Below are positions 25,024-35,211 of a DNA stretch of 64,000 nt, in pieces (the stretch's first letter is position 1; each line of letters begins with the position of its first letter). Made by a program: the position numbers and the translations under genes. The DNA is from Micromonospora parastrephiae (GTDB lineage Bacteria > Actinomycetota > Actinomycetes > Mycobacteriales > Micromonosporaceae): contig NZ_JAEVHM010000003.1 in NCBI RefSeq assembly GCF_016802865.1, positions 62,001-126,000 on the forward strand. Direction: 5' to 3'. The notes beneath the pieces are model-generated. The model was not told where the DNA came from. It saw only the letters and a list, made by a program, of their open reading frames with translations, and did not search any database.

Positions 25024-27250
25024 TCAGAGGACGATCTGGTGCACCCGGTCGTCCACCCCGCGTACCGCCAGCCAGGCGCTGCCGTCGGCGCCGGCGGCGG
25101 CCCCCGGCGCGCCACGGAAGGCGTCGGTGGCGAACTCACCGCGTCGGAACCAGCCGCCCCACGCCCCATCGGTCAGGTTGCGCTGCCAGAGCCGGTTGTC
25201 GGCGGCCAACGCGAACAGGTAGACCCGACCGGAGGTGGCGAGCAGGGTCGGGCTGCCGCTGGTGGTGCCGCCCAGGTTGGTCCAGGCCGACCAGGTGGTG
25301 CCGGTTCGGCTGCGCCACCACACCTCGTCGGTGCGGCTGCGGACCGCCACGTGCAGCACGCCCGCGTCGTCGACGACCGCGCTCGGCCGGCCGTAGAACG
25401 GCCGGTCGTCGGGCGCGCCGATCCCGGTCCAGCCGGTGCTCGGGGTGCGCGACCAGAGCTTGCCGTCGACACCGCGGACGACGAGGGTCCACTGGGTCGG
25501 GCTGGTCCAGACCACCGTGGGCGCGTCGGTCAGCGTGCCACCGAGGCTCCGCCACGGCCCCCACTTCCCGGCGACGTAACCGCGCTGCCAGGCCGCGTTG
25601 TCGGTGCCGCGGACGAAGACGTCGATCCGCCCGTCGGCGGAGCCGTACGCCGCCGGCTGGCCGAGGATCCGGCCGCCGATCGGGCCGCCGAGCGAGGTCC
25701 AGCCGGTCCCCCAAGCCGCGCCGGAGCGGGTGTTGACCGCCAGCGCACCCTGCGCGTCGCGGACGAAGGCGGTGGCGTGGGTGTCGTCCACCCGGACCAG
25801 CGCGGGGCTGGCGCTGGCGGTGCCGCCGAGGTCGGCGCCGGCGACCTGGTCGGTGCCGGTCAGGCCGAGCATGGCCACGCCGTGCGCCGGGACCTCGACG
25901 GTGTACGAGCCGGTGAACGGCTCGACTCCGGCGGTGCCGGGCTGGGCGTCCACGTCAGCGCGGGACCACAGGTCACGCACGCGGACCGACCCGCCGAGCG
26001 CGACGTCGGCGAAGTTCACCGTGATCTGCTGGGCGGTGTCGTGCCGGTTGAGCAGCGCGACCGCCCGCTGACCGGAGCCGGCGAGCACCTTGCTCCAGAC
26101 CTGCGCGTCGGTGCCGGTGTCGGCGACCTTGACGCCCTGCCGGACCAGCGGGTCCTGGTCCACCGCGATGATCTCCGGGTTGGTCAACGCCGAGATCATC
26201 TCGTTCGGCAGGCCGCGCGGGTCGGAGCCGATCACCAGCGGCGCGGCCATGATGGCCCACATGCCGAGCTGCGTCTTGGACTCCTCCAGGCTCAACTCGT
26301 ACCCGCCGCCGGGCAGCGGACGCATCGGCAGCAGGTAGTCCGGGTCGTTGTAGTGCCCCGGACCGGTGGCCGCCGGGTGGTACGCGTTGACGTCCATGTT
26401 GCGCAGCACCCACGGGTACGCCCACTGGGGGCTCGGGTCGGTGAGCCCCACGTCGGTGTACGTCCGCCAGGAGTCGGCGATGGTGGGCGCGTACGTGTAG
26501 CTCCAGGTGGAGAGCTGCTCCGGGGTGTACGGGCCACCACCCCAGTCGGAGCTGACCGGGTTGCAGATGTTGAGCAGCATCGGTCGGGGCGACTGACGTA
26601 CCGCCTCGGCCAGCTCGCGGAAGGTGCTCTCCGGGTCGAGGCCGGCGGCCCGGCCGCAGAGCCAGTCGGCCTTGAGGGCGTCGAAGCTCCAGCCGGCGAA
26701 CTGAGCGATGTCGGCCTGGTAGTGGCCGTTGCTGCCGAGCCCACACTGGCCCGGCAGGTACGGTCCGGCGTCGGTGTAGATGCCGGCCTTCATGCCCTTG
26801 CTGTGGATGTACGCGGCCAGCGCGGTCATCCCGCCCGGGAAGCGGGCGGGGTCGGCGACGAGCTTGCCGGCCTCGTCCCGGGGGGTGGGCGCGGCCCAGT
26901 TGCCGTCGATCCAGACGTAGGTGTAGCCGGCGTCGCGGAGACCACTGTGGACCATGAAGTCGGTGACCGACCGGACCTCGCTCGGTGGGATCGCCACCGA
27001 GGCCGAAGTAGGTGTTCCAGCCCTGGTAGGGCGTCGGGGCGAGCCCACTGTTGAAGAACGTCGGCGCGCCCTGGTCCTCGGCGCCGGCGGCCGGGGCGTG
27101 GCCGGGCTTACCCGGTCCGCCATGGCCGTGGCCGTGGCCGCCGACCGGGGTCGGGTCGGCGTGCGGTGGGCCGGCCATGGCCGGCATCGGGCTGGCCAGG
27201 CCCAGGCCGAGAACGGCCAGGGCTGCGGTCAGCGGTCGGTTCAGGCGCAT
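25024..27250 (-). CDS. Secreted GH27 alpha-galactosidase with lectin-like C-terminal repeats, frame broken near the N-terminus
   Basis: From ATG 27250 (MRLNRPLTAALAVLGLGLAS) a signal peptide ending PAMAG is followed by a His/Gly-rich spacer and GLAPTPYQGWNTYFGLGGD, the first strand of a GH27 barrel. At about 26985-27010 the frame shifts. The rest continues in another frame with VTDFMVHSGLRDAGYTYVWI, the nucleophile region DALKADWLCG, WVLRNMDVNAYHP and MWAIMAAPLVIGSDPRGLPN, all typical of the family. A beta-sandwich follows, then about 300 residues of W-x-x-LGG repeats (GWTSLGGPIGG, PWRSLGGTLTD, AWTNLGGTTSG) forming a PLL/fucolectin-like propeller. It releases galactose from extracellular galactosides. 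Last gene of the importer operon. A single-base indel separates the two halves. Confidence 0.85.
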
Positions 27251-27296
27251 GGAGGTACTCCTGTCCCTCGGGGGTGGGGGCGGTGGTGCTCCGGCC

Positions 27297-29384
27297 TCAG
27301 TCGCGGTCCAGCACGATGAGGTCGGCGTCGTGGGTCGGGCTCCACTGCACGGGCAGGCCGACGGCGTCGAGGTGGCTGCCGGAGTAGTGCCGCTCACCGT
27401 GGCGGTAGCGGGCGGCCGGGTCGAGGCCGCGCAGCGGCAGGCGCACCGGGCGGGACGGGAGCAGACCGGCACCGTCCAGCCGACCGGTGTGCCAGGCCAG
27501 CACGACCACCCGGCGTTGGTCCGGCGCGGTGTACTGCACCGCGCAGCGGGCCTGGTCGGGGCCACCGATCAGGTGCACCCCGCCGTGTGTGACGACGTCC
27601 CGGATCTCCTTGTACCGCGCGATCCAGCCGGCCGCCTCGGCCCGCTCGGCCGGGGTCCACGCGCGGATGTCCGCGCCGATGCCGAGCACACCGGCCATCG
27701 CGAGCACGAACCGGAACGCAAGCGTTCGGGGTCGAGGGTCGAACAGGCCGGGCGCGTCGGTGACCCAGGAGCTGAGCAGGTGCGGGGCGTTGGCGTGCAG
27801 GAAGCCGTACTGGATGGCCAGCCGGTCCAGTGGGCCGGTGTTGTCGCTGGGCCAGAACACGTCGGCGCGGGCGGCCATCGCCAGGTCGGTCCGCGCGCCA
27901 CCGCCGGCGCACGCCTCGATCAGCACGCCGGGGTGGTCGCGGCGCAGCCGCTCGTAGATCCGGTGCAGGTTGGCGACGTGCGCGCCGTCCAGGTCGAGCG
28001 GACCGACCCCGCCGGGCCGACCCGGCTCGGTACGCGGCCGGTTGAAGTCCCACTTCAGGTAGTCGATGTCGTACCGGCGCAGCAGACCGTCGACGGTGGA
28101 GTGAACGAACTCGGCGACCTCCGGCCGGCCCAGGTCGAGCAGGTACTGGTTGCGGACCGGGGTGATCGGCCGGCCGTCGACGGAGTAGACCCAGTCCGGG
28201 TGCTCGGCGTAGAGCGCCGATCTCGGGTTGACGCACTCCGGCTCGACCCAGAGCCCGAAGTTCAGCCCGAGGGCGCGGACGTCGGCGATGAACGCGTCGA
28301 ACCCGGCCGGGAACTTCGCCGGGTCGGGCGTCCAGTCACCCAGCCCGGCGGTGTCGTCGTTACGGCCGACGAACCAGCCGTCGTCCACGACGAACGTCTC
28401 CACGCCCAGCTCGGCGGCGATCCGGGCGAGCGCCAGCTGACTCTCCGCCTCGACGGCGAAGTAGGTGGCCTCCCAGGAGTTGTAGAGCACCGGGCGCGGG
28501 GTGAGCCGGTCGGCGGCCAGCAGTCGCTGGTGGGTGTGCCAGACGCGGGCCAGCCCGTCCAGGCCGTCCGGGCTGTACGCGCCGGTGACCACCGGCAGGG
28601 TCAGCCGGTCGCCGGGGGCCAACTCCAGCGGGCCGTCGACCAGCTGGCGGCCGATCCGGACCCGGGTCAGGCCGCCGGTGTCCCGCTCGGCGCTGATCTC
28701 CCACGAGCCGGTCCAGGCCAACGCCATCCCCCACGCCGGACCGGTCGGGCCGGCGGTGTCGCGGACGGCCAGCCACGGCACGTGCAGATGCCCGGGTACG
28801 CCCTGGGAGCTGCCGATGCTGAACGCGCCGTGGCCCAGCTCGACGTGGGAGAGCTGGAACTCCTGCTCCCACTGGCCCCACTGGTGGCTGAGCAGCGCGC
28901 CGTGCGGCGTCGGTACGCAGAACCCGCCCGATCCGGCCCGGATGACCCGCAGCGCGTCGGTGCCGTCGTTGACCAGTTCGACCCACCGCTGCACCACGTC
29001 GGTGCCGGTGGGCACCCGGTAGTGCACGGTGGCGTGCAGCCCGGTGACCGGGTCGGCGAACTCGACGGCCAGCTCCCGCTGGTCGGCGTCGACCCGCGCG
29101 TCGGTGTGCGCGAAGCCCACCCGGCGCTGCCCGTTCGAGGTCTCGATCACAAGGTCCGCGCCGGTGAACGGGCGGTCGGCGTCGGTGGCGTACTCGATGG
29201 GGGCCGCGTCCCCGGCGGTGAGAAACGGGACCGGGCCGTCGTAGGCGACCGGGGACGGCCCGTCGGAGACGCCGTGCGGGCCCCACGCGACAAGCTCCAG
29301 CCAGCGGCCGTGCGCCGGCACGGTGACGGTGTACTCGGTGTGCGCGCCGCGCAACGTCCAGCGCCGGCTGGCCTCGGCGGTCAC
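27297..29384 (-). CDS. GH36 alpha-galactosidase
   Basis: 695 residues. The GTG start at 29384 overlaps the permease stop (GTGA). An N-terminal beta-supersandwich precedes a TIM barrel with YNSWEATYFAV, VVDDGWFVGRNDDTAGLGDW, the nucleophile Asp in YDIDYLKWDFNR, CAGGGARTDLAM and the acid/base Asp in FWPSDNTGPLDR, all diagnostic for GH36. There is no signal peptide, so it acts in the cytoplasm on imported raffinose/melibiose-type oligosaccharides. The secreted GH27 enzyme of the same operon covers the outside. Co-transcribed with the ABC importer genes. Confidence 0.95.
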   Translation of the reverse strand: MTAEASRRWTLRGAHTEYTVTVPAHGRWLELVAWGPHGVSDGPSPVAYDGPVPFLTAGDAAPIEYATDADRPFTGADLVIETSNGQRRVGFAHTDARVDADQRELAVEFADPVTGLHATVHYRVPTGTDVVQRWVELVNDGTDALRVIRAGSGGFCVPTPHGALLSHQWGQWEQEFQLSHVELGHGAFSIGSSQGVPGHLHVPWLAVRDTAGPTGPAWGMALAWTGSWEISAERDTGGLTRVRIGRQLVDGPLELAPGDRLTLPVVTGAYSPDGLDGLARVWHTHQRLLAADRLTPRPVLYNSWEATYFAVEAESQLALARIAAELGVETFVVDDGWFVGRNDDTAGLGDWTPDPAKFPAGFDAFIADVRALGLNFGLWVEPECVNPRSALYAEHPDWVYSVDGRPITPVRNQYLLDLGRPEVAEFVHSTVDGLLRRYDIDYLKWDFNRPRTEPGRPGGVGPLDLDGAHVANLHRIYERLRRDHPGVLIEACAGGGARTDLAMAARADVFWPSDNTGPLDRLAIQYGFLHANAPHLLSSWVTDAPGLFDPRPRTLAFRFVLAMAGVLGIGADIRAWTPAERAEAAGWIARYKEIRDVVTHGGVHLIGGPDQARCAVQYTAPDQRRVVVLAWHTGRLDGAGLLPSRPVRLPLRGLDPAARYRHGERHYSGSHLDAVGLPVQWSPTHDADLIVLDRD

Positions 29385-30202
29385 TTGACCGCTCCGAGTG
29401 CCAGCCCGGAGACGAAGTGCCGCTGGAAGCGCAGGAACACCGCGACGGTGGGGACGGCCGCGATGACCGTGCCGGCGGCGATGACGTTCCAGGACGAGAC
29501 GAACTGCCCCTGAAGGCCGAGCAGCGCGGGGGTGACCGGCATGTTGTCGTCGGTACGCAGCACGGTGATCGCCCAGAGCAGGTCGTTGAAGATCCAGGTG
29601 AAGGAGAGCGCACCGAGAGCGGCCAGCGCAGGGCGGGTCAGCGGCAGCATCACCTTCGTGAAGATCTGGGCCGTGCCGGCGCCGTCGATGGTGGCTGCCT
29701 CCTGGATCTCGCCCGGCAGGTCCCGCATGAAGCCGTGCAGCACGAAGGTGTAGAAGCCGAGCCCGAAGCCGACCTGCACCGCGATCAGCGCCCAGAGCGT
29801 GTCGTACAGGCCGGTCAGCTCGCTGAACTTGGCCACCGGGATGAGCAGGATCTGCGGTGGCAGGAGGTTGCCGGCGAGCATCAGCAGCAGGATGGTCCGC
29901 CGCCCGGGGATCCGGAAGCGACTCAGCGCGAACGCGGCCATCGCGGCCAGCCCCAGGCTCAACGCCACCGACGGGACGGTGACCAGCATGCTGTTGATCA
30001 GCGCGCGCAGTTCACCGCCGTCGGTCCACGCCTGCCGGTAGGTGTCCAGGGTGAACGACCGGGGCAGACTGCCCACGCCGTGCGCGGCGATGTCGTCGAA
30101 CGAGCGGGTGGACATCACCACGACCCAGATCACCGGCCCGAGCCAGAGCAGCGAGAGCAGGATCATGCCGCTGTGGAAGGCCCCGGTGCGGAGCTTGTTC
30201 AT
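29381..30202 (-). CDS. Carbohydrate ABC transporter permease (MalG/CUT1 type)
   Basis: 273 residues from ATG 30202, which shares one base with the upstream TGA (TGATG) behind GGGAGGAAG. Six membrane helices; the EAA loop reads EIQEAATIDGAGTAQIFTKV, contacting the ATPase. It pairs with the adjacent MalF-type permease. No ATPase gene is in the operon, as is usual for actinomycete CUT1 importers that share a common MsiK-type ATPase. Confidence 0.93.
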   Translation of the reverse strand: MNKLRTGAFHSGMILLSLLWLGPVIWVVVMSTRSFDDIAAHGVGSLPRSFTLDTYRQAWTDGGELRALINSMLVTVPSVALSLGLAAMAAFALSRFRIPGRRTILLLMLAGNLLPPQILLIPVAKFSELTGLYDTLWALIAVQVGFGLGFYTFVLHGFMRDLPGEIQEAATIDGAGTAQIFTKVMLPLTRPALAALGALSFTWIFNDLLWAITVLRTDDNMPVTPALLGLQGQFVSSWNVIAAGTVIAAVPTVAVFLRFQRHFVSGLALGAVK

Positions 30203-31119
30203 CAGGCTTCCTCCCGGAACGCGCGGACCAGGTAGCCGAGGATGACCGCCAGCGCGAGCACGAAGATCACGACGGCGATGGCGGAGGCGTAGCCCAGCCG
30301 TAGGCTCTGGAAAGCGGTCGAGTACATGTACGTGCTGAGCAGCTCCGACGAGTGGTACGGACCGCCCTTGGTCAGCGACCAGACGATGTCGAACGAGCGC
30401 AGCGAGTCGATCACGATGACCGACAGCACCACCGCGTTGACACCCCGGAGCTGGGGAATGGTGACGTGCCGCAGCCGCTGCCAGGAGTTGGCGCCGTCCA
30501 TCCGGGCCGCCTCGTGCAGCGCCGGGTCGATCGCCTTGAGCCCGGCCAGGAACAGCACCATCACGTAGCCGATCTGCCGCCACAGGGCGGGCAGGATCAC
30601 CGCGTACAGCGCGGTCTGCGGATCGGCGAGCCAGGGCCGGATCAGCTGCTCCAGGCCGACGGCCCGCAGCAGCGTGTCGGCGATGCCGTCGGGCTGGTAG
30701 AAGACCCGCCAGACCAGCGCGGTCACCACCAGCGAGAACACCACCGGGGTGAACAGGGCGGCGCGGTAGAAGCCGACTCCGCGCCGCTCCTTCTGCAGGA
30801 CCAGCGCCATGCCGAAACCGCCCAGCACGGAGAGACCACCGAAGAGCACCAGCCAGATCACCGTGTTGACCAGCGCGCCCCGGAAGGTGGCGTCGCCGGC
30901 CAGCTCGACGTAGTTGTCCGTGCCGACGAAGGCCGGCGGCGACATGCCGTCCCAGCGGGTGAGGGAGAACCAGAAGCCCTGCAACGCCGGCCAGAAGACC
31001 CAGACGCTCTCGACCGCGAACGGCACGAGGACGAACGCCACCAGCAGCGGCGACAGTCGGGCCGACCGTCGCCGCCGCCAGGTGGGGGTGACCGAAGTCG
31101 TGGAGATCGTTGCTGTCAC
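30202..31119 (-). CDS. Carbohydrate ABC transporter permease (MalF/CUT1 type)
   Basis: 305 residues from a GTG at 31119, one base downstream of the binding-protein stop. Six predicted helices after a basic N-terminus (WRRRRSARLSPLLVAFVLV), a periplasmic-type loop (RWDGMSPPAFVGTDNYVELA) and the EAA loop ALHEAARMDGANSWQRLRHV. It forms the heterodimeric channel with the MalG-type partner. Its position between a binding protein and two alpha-galactosidases points to an alpha-galactoside substrate. Confidence 0.93.
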   Translation of the reverse strand: MTATISTTSVTPTWRRRRSARLSPLLVAFVLVPFAVESVWVFWPALQGFWFSLTRWDGMSPPAFVGTDNYVELAGDATFRGALVNTVIWLVLFGGLSVLGGFGMALVLQKERRGVGFYRAALFTPVVFSLVVTALVWRVFYQPDGIADTLLRAVGLEQLIRPWLADPQTALYAVILPALWRQIGYVMVLFLAGLKAIDPALHEAARMDGANSWQRLRHVTIPQLRGVNAVVLSVIVIDSLRSFDIVWSLTKGGPYHSSELLSTYMYSTAFQSLRLGYASAIAVVIFVLALAVILGYLVRAFREEA

Positions 31120-31120
31120 G

Positions 31121-32416
31121 TCAGCCCTTGAAGACCTTCTCGGCGCCGGCCTGCCACTCCCGCAGGATCGCGTCGATCTGGTCCGGCTTGTCGATGAACT
31201 TGGTCAGCGCGGTGTCCGCGGTCGGCTGGAGCGCGTCGCTGGAGTCGCGGTTGAAGAACTGGGTCAGCTCCTTGGCCTCGTCCAGCATCGCCTTGCCCTT
31301 GACCACGAGCGGCGAGTCGGACGCCTTGGCCTTCGGGTTGGCCGGGAGCACGATGCCGGAGCTGGCCTTGACGTACGCCTCCTGGGCCTCGACCCCGGAG
31401 AGGTAGGTGAGCAGTGCCTTGGTGCCGGTCGGGTTGGCGGTCTTCGCACTGGCGAAGAAGCCGTCCGTCGGGGCCTCCTCGGCCAGTGGCACCGCCGGGT
31501 CGATGATCGGGAACCGGAAGAAGTCCAGGTCGCCGAGGGCGTCCTTGGGTGCGGCGTCGGCGAAGAACGTGCCGATCAGGAACATGCCGGTCTTGCCGGC
31601 CAGCAGGGCGGTGGTCGCCTCCTGGAACGGGTACGCCTTGCCCTTGGGGTCGAAGTAGGGCAGGGCCTCCCGCCAACGGGTGAAGACCGCCTTGACCTTC
31701 GGGTCGTCGAAGCGCTGCTTGCCGGCGAGCAGTTCGCGGTGGAACGGAGCGCCGTTGATCCGGATGTTGAGGTAGTCGAACCAGGCCGAGGCGACCCACG
31801 GGGTGTCGCCGAGACCGATGCCGATCGGCGGGACGCCCTTGCCCTTCAGCGTCTCGCACAGCGCCAGGAACTCGGTCCAGGTCTTCGGCTCCTGCACGCC
31901 CCACTTGGCGAAGTTGGACTTGCGGTAGAAGAAGCCCCACCAGTAGTTGTTCATCGGTACGAAGATCTGCTTGCCGCTGGCGTCGGTGGAGAGGGTGCGC
32001 AGCGACTGCGGGTAGTCGCCGAGCGACTTCCAGACGTCGGAGACGTCCAGCAGCAGGCTCTTGCTGGCGTAGTCGTTGGCGACCGAGCCCGCGTACCAGG
32101 TGTAGAGGTCCGGCGGGTTGGCCGAGGTGAGGTACGTCGGCAGCTGGGTGCGGAAGGTCTCCGAGGCGATCGTGTTGAGGCTCGCCGTGCCCTTGCCCTG
32201 CGCGTTGAAGTTCGCGATCAGCTTCTCCATCGCGGCCTTGGCCTGCGGCGAGGAGAGGTTTGACTGGATGGTGACCGCGCCCGAGCCGTTGCCCGTCGTC
32301 GGTCCGCTGGCGGAGCTGGCGCACGCGCTGAGGAACGAGCTGGCGCCGAGCGCGCCCAGGCCGGCGAGCCCGAGGTGGCCAAGGAATCGCCGGCGACCGG
32401 GGTCGAAGTCGCTCAC
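31121..32416 (-). CDS. ABC transporter substrate-binding lipoprotein for alpha-galactosides
   Basis: 431 residues from the GTG at 32416. The N-terminus carries both a twin-arginine motif (GRRRFLGHLGLAG) and a lipobox (SFLSACAS), so it is probably exported folded by Tat and anchored by a lipidated Cys near residue 32. The rest is a family 1 solute-binding protein (NTIASETFRTQLPTYLTSAN, PPDLYTWYAGSV, MNNYWWGFFYRKSNFAKWGV, GKTGMFLIGTFFADAAP). It is the first gene of the leftward operon and faces the SDR gene across a 147-base promoter region. Substrate is inferred from the two alpha-galactosidases of the operon. Confidence 0.93.
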   Translation of the reverse strand: MSDFDPGRRRFLGHLGLAGLGALGASSFLSACASSASGPTTGNGSGAVTIQSNLSSPQAKAAMEKLIANFNAQGKGTASLNTIASETFRTQLPTYLTSANPPDLYTWYAGSVANDYASKSLLLDVSDVWKSLGDYPQSLRTLSTDASGKQIFVPMNNYWWGFFYRKSNFAKWGVQEPKTWTEFLALCETLKGKGVPPIGIGLGDTPWVASAWFDYLNIRINGAPFHRELLAGKQRFDDPKVKAVFTRWREALPYFDPKGKAYPFQEATTALLAGKTGMFLIGTFFADAAPKDALGDLDFFRFPIIDPAVPLAEEAPTDGFFASAKTANPTGTKALLTYLSGVEAQEAYVKASSGIVLPANPKAKASDSPLVVKGKAMLDEAKELTQFFNRDSSDALQPTADTALTKFIDKPDQIDAILREWQAGAEKVFKG

Positions 32417-32563
32417 GGAGGTATCCCTTCCTCTACGACACGTAGCGTCACCGCACGATGTGTCGTCCATGTGAATGCTGTGACGAGAAGGTTGCATCGA
32501 CCCTCGCCGGCTGTCAAGATATCTTCGTAATTAATGATTAGATGAGACCAAGGCGAGGGTCAG
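32417..32563. promoter_or_regulatory. Divergent promoter region of the galactoside locus
   Basis: 147 bases separate the importer operon and the catabolic operon. The right half has an unusually A/T-rich core (ATATCTTCGTAATTAATGAT, about 32518-32537). This probably holds one or both promoters and the binding site of the FadR/GntR regulator encoded 0.8 kb downstream. I could not define a clean dyad beyond TAATTA. Confidence 0.45.
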
Positions 32564-33321
32564 GTGGATCAGCCTATGCGCCGGCTTGAGGGAAAGAACG
32601 CGCTGGTCACCGGTGCGATGGGCGGAATCGGCGCGGCCACCGCCCGGCGCCTCGCCGCCGAGGGCGCTGCAGTCGCGCTGCTCGACGTGGCCGACACGGC
32701 CCCACTGGCCGAGGAGCTGACCGCCCGAGCGGCCGAGCACTGTCCGTAATGGGCGATGTCAGTGCGGAGGCCGACTGGACGGCCGCCTTGACCGCCGTAC
32801 GGGCGCACCTCGGCCCGGTCGACATCCTGGTCAGCACCGCGTACGCCGTGCAGGTCGCCCCGGCGCACGAGACCAGCCGGCAGTCCTGGGACCACCAGCT
32901 CGGCGTCAGCCTCACCGGCTCCTTCCTCGGCGTCCGCGCCTGCCTCGACGACCTGCGGGCACGCGCCGGCGCGGTGGTGCTGATCTCGTCGGTGCACGCG
33001 CTGGTCGGGCTGCCCGGCCGGCCCGCGTACGCCGCGGCCAAGGGCGGCCTGGTGGCGCTCGGGCGTCAACTCGCCGTCGAGTACGGCCCGCAGGTGCGGG
33101 TCAACACCGTGCTGCCCGGCCCGATCCTCACCGCTGCCTGGGCGGACGTGTCCGAAGAGGACCGGGAGCGCAGCGTCGCGGAGACCGTGGCGAAGCGCTT
33201 CGGCACACCGGACGAGGTGGCCGCGACGGTCGCCTTCCTCGCCTCCCCGGACGCCGCCTACGTCACCGGCGCGAGCCTCGTGGTGGACGGTGGATGGACA
33301 GCGGTGAAAGCCTCGGCCTGA
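32564..33321 (+). CDS. SDR oxidoreductase, probable galactose 1-dehydrogenase, with a frame break
   Basis: Two frames together make one SDR. The first, from GTG 32564, has LEGKNALVTGAMGGIGAATA (nucleotide-binding TGxxxGIG) and ends RAAEHCP at a stop at 32749. The second resumes at once with MGDVSAEADWTAALTAVRAH and contains VDILVSTAYAV, the catalytic Ser in VLISSVHALVG, YAAAKGG (Tyr/Lys) and YVTGASLVVDGGW. A single missing or extra base near 32735-32748 explains the split. In this locus, next to galactonate dehydratase and lactonases, oxidation of D-galactose to galactonolactone is the natural role; that is inferred from context. Confidence 0.8.
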
Positions 33322-33358
33322 GAGATCGACACCAACCAGCGAAAAGGCCAGGAGAGCA

Positions 33359-34069
33359 TTGGCACAGTACGCACGCCGAGGCGTCCACGGGCAGACCGTC
33401 GAAGCGATCGCCCGTCGCATCCTCACCGGTGAGATCCCCGCCGGCGCGACCCTGAACATCGTCGCCTTGCAGGAGGAGTTCGACGTCAGCCTGACGGCGC
33501 TACGCGAGGCGCTGAAGGTCCTCTCGGCCAAGGGCATCGTCGACGCCCGGCAGAAACGCGGCACCTTCGTACGCCCCCGCGCGGACTGGAACCTGCTCGA
33601 CGGTGACGTCATCCGCTGGCAGTTCGCCGAGGGCCCCGACGAGCGTCTGCTCGAAAAGCTGCACGAGGTACGCGCCATCATCGAGCCGGCCGCCGCACGG
33701 CTGGCGGCCAGCCGCGCGACGGAGGACGACGTGGCCGCCCTCGACCGGGCGCTGACCGAGATGTCCGAGGCCGACGGCGACCCCGCCGCCGCCGTCGCCG
33801 CCGACCTCGCCTTCCACCGCGCGCTGCTCGCCGCCACGCACAACGAGCTGCTGGAGCGGATGGAGGTGGTGATGGAGACCGGGCTCGCCGAACGGGACCG
33901 GTTGGTGCACGGCGGCGCCGCGCACGACGACCCGGTGCCCAGCCACCGCGCGGTGGTCGACGCGCTGCGCGAGCGGAACGAGTCGGCGGCGGAGACCGCG
34001 ATGCGTGAGTTGCTGGACAAGGCCGTCCGCGACGTCGAGAAGGCACGGGGACGAAGGGGCAGTCAGTGA
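33359..34069 (+). CDS. FadR-subfamily GntR transcriptional regulator (DgoR-like)
   Basis: 236 residues, starting with TTG at 33359 after CAGGAGAG. The N-terminal winged helix (VEAIARRILTGEIPAGATLN, FDVSLTALREALKVLSAKGI, RQKRGTFVRPR) is GntR class. The C-terminal helical FCD domain has the metal/ligand-binding set Asp/His/His (DLAFHRALLAATHNELL, PVPSHRAVVDALRERN). The linker segment RADWNLLDGDVIRW is characteristic of DgoR/LldR-like sugar-acid regulators. It overlaps the galactonate dehydratase start by GTGA and probably represses the locus until galactonate or KDGal binds. Confidence 0.92.
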   Translation: MAQYARRGVHGQTVEAIARRILTGEIPAGATLNIVALQEEFDVSLTALREALKVLSAKGIVDARQKRGTFVRPRADWNLLDGDVIRWQFAEGPDERLLEKLHEVRAIIEPAAARLAASRATEDDVAALDRALTEMSEADGDPAAAVAADLAFHRALLAATHNELLERMEVVMETGLAERDRLVHGGAAHDDPVPSHRAVVDALRERNESAAETAMRELLDKAVRDVEKARGRRGSQ

Positions 34070-35211
34070 AGATCGAGCGGATCGAGACCTTCCTGGTCGC
34101 GCCACGGTGGTTGTTCTGCCGGGTGGAGACCGACGACGGACTCGTCGGGTGGGGTGAACCGGTGGTCGAGGGCCGCGCCGAGGTGGTGCGCAGCGCGGTC
34201 GAGGTGCTCTCCGAATACCTGATCGGTGCGGATCCGCTGCGCATCGAGCAGCACTGGCAGGTGCTCACCAAGGGCGGCTTCTACCGGGGCGGTCCGATCC
34301 TCTCCAGCGCCGTCGCCGGCCTCGACCAGGCACTCTGGGACATCGCCGGGCAGGCGTACGGCGCGCCGGTGCACGCGCTGCTCGGCGGGCCGGTCCGTGA
34401 CCGGGTGCGGATCTACTCGTGGATCGGCGGGGACGACCCGGACGAGGTGGCCGACGCCGCCGCCGCGCAGGTCGCCGCGGGACTCACCGGGGTCAAGATG
34501 AACGCCTGCGGGCGGCTGTCGCCCATCCCCACCTCCGCCGAGGTCGAAGCGGTCGTCGGCCGGGTCGCCGCCGCCCGGGAGGTGCTCGGCCCCGACCGGG
34601 ACATCGCGCTGGACTTCCACGGCCGTGCCGGGCTGGCCGCGGTGCGCCGCATCCTGCCCGAGCTGGCGCCGCTGCGCCCGTTCTTCGTGGAGGAGCCGGT
34701 CCTGCCCGACCAGGCCCACCACCTGCACGACATCGTCGCCGGCACGCCGATCCCGGTCGCCACCGGTGAACGCCTCTACGGTCGCTCCGAGTTCCTCGCC
34801 CCGTTGCAGGCCGGGGTCGCCGTGGTCCAGCCGGACCTGTCGCACGCCGGCGGGATCTCCGAGGTCCGCCGGATCGCCGCGCTGGCCGAGACGTACGGGG
34901 CGCTGCTCGCCCCGCACTGCCCGCTCGGCCCGATCTCCCTGGCGGCCAGCCTCCAGGTGGCCTTCGCGACGCCGAACTTCCTGATCCAGGAGCAGAGCAT
35001 CGGCATCCACTACCACACCGGATCGGAGCTGCTGGACTACGTGATCGACCGGGAGCCGTTCCGCTTCGTCGACGGGCACATCGCCCGCTTCGACCGGCCC
35101 GGCCTGGGCATCACGGTGGACGAGGCGGTGGTCCGCAAGGCCGCGCAGACCCCGCACGCCTGGCGCAACCCGGTCTGGCAGCACGCCGACGGGTCGTTCG
35201 CCGAATGGTGA
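34066..35211 (+). CDS. dgoD: D-galactonate dehydratase (enolase superfamily)
   Basis: 381 residues. The mandelate-racemase/enolase fold shows the galactonate dehydratase signature residues: IALDFHGRAG (Asp metal ligand and His general acid), FFVEEPVLPDQ (Glu ligand), PVATGERLYGR (third Glu ligand) and LLAPHCPLGPISLA (His base). The N-terminal capping domain begins MKIERIETFLVAPRWLFCRV. It converts D-galactonate to 2-keto-3-deoxy-D-galactonate. It overlaps the GntR gene and the following mutarotase-like gene, so it sits inside a continuous operon. Confidence 0.95.
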   Translation: MKIERIETFLVAPRWLFCRVETDDGLVGWGEPVVEGRAEVVRSAVEVLSEYLIGADPLRIEQHWQVLTKGGFYRGGPILSSAVAGLDQALWDIAGQAYGAPVHALLGGPVRDRVRIYSWIGGDDPDEVADAAAAQVAAGLTGVKMNACGRLSPIPTSAEVEAVVGRVAAAREVLGPDRDIALDFHGRAGLAAVRRILPELAPLRPFFVEEPVLPDQAHHLHDIVAGTPIPVATGERLYGRSEFLAPLQAGVAVVQPDLSHAGGISEVRRIAALAETYGALLAPHCPLGPISLAASLQVAFATPNFLIQEQSIGIHYHTGSELLDYVIDREPFRFVDGHIARFDRPGLGITVDEAVVRKAAQTPHAWRNPVWQHADGSFAEW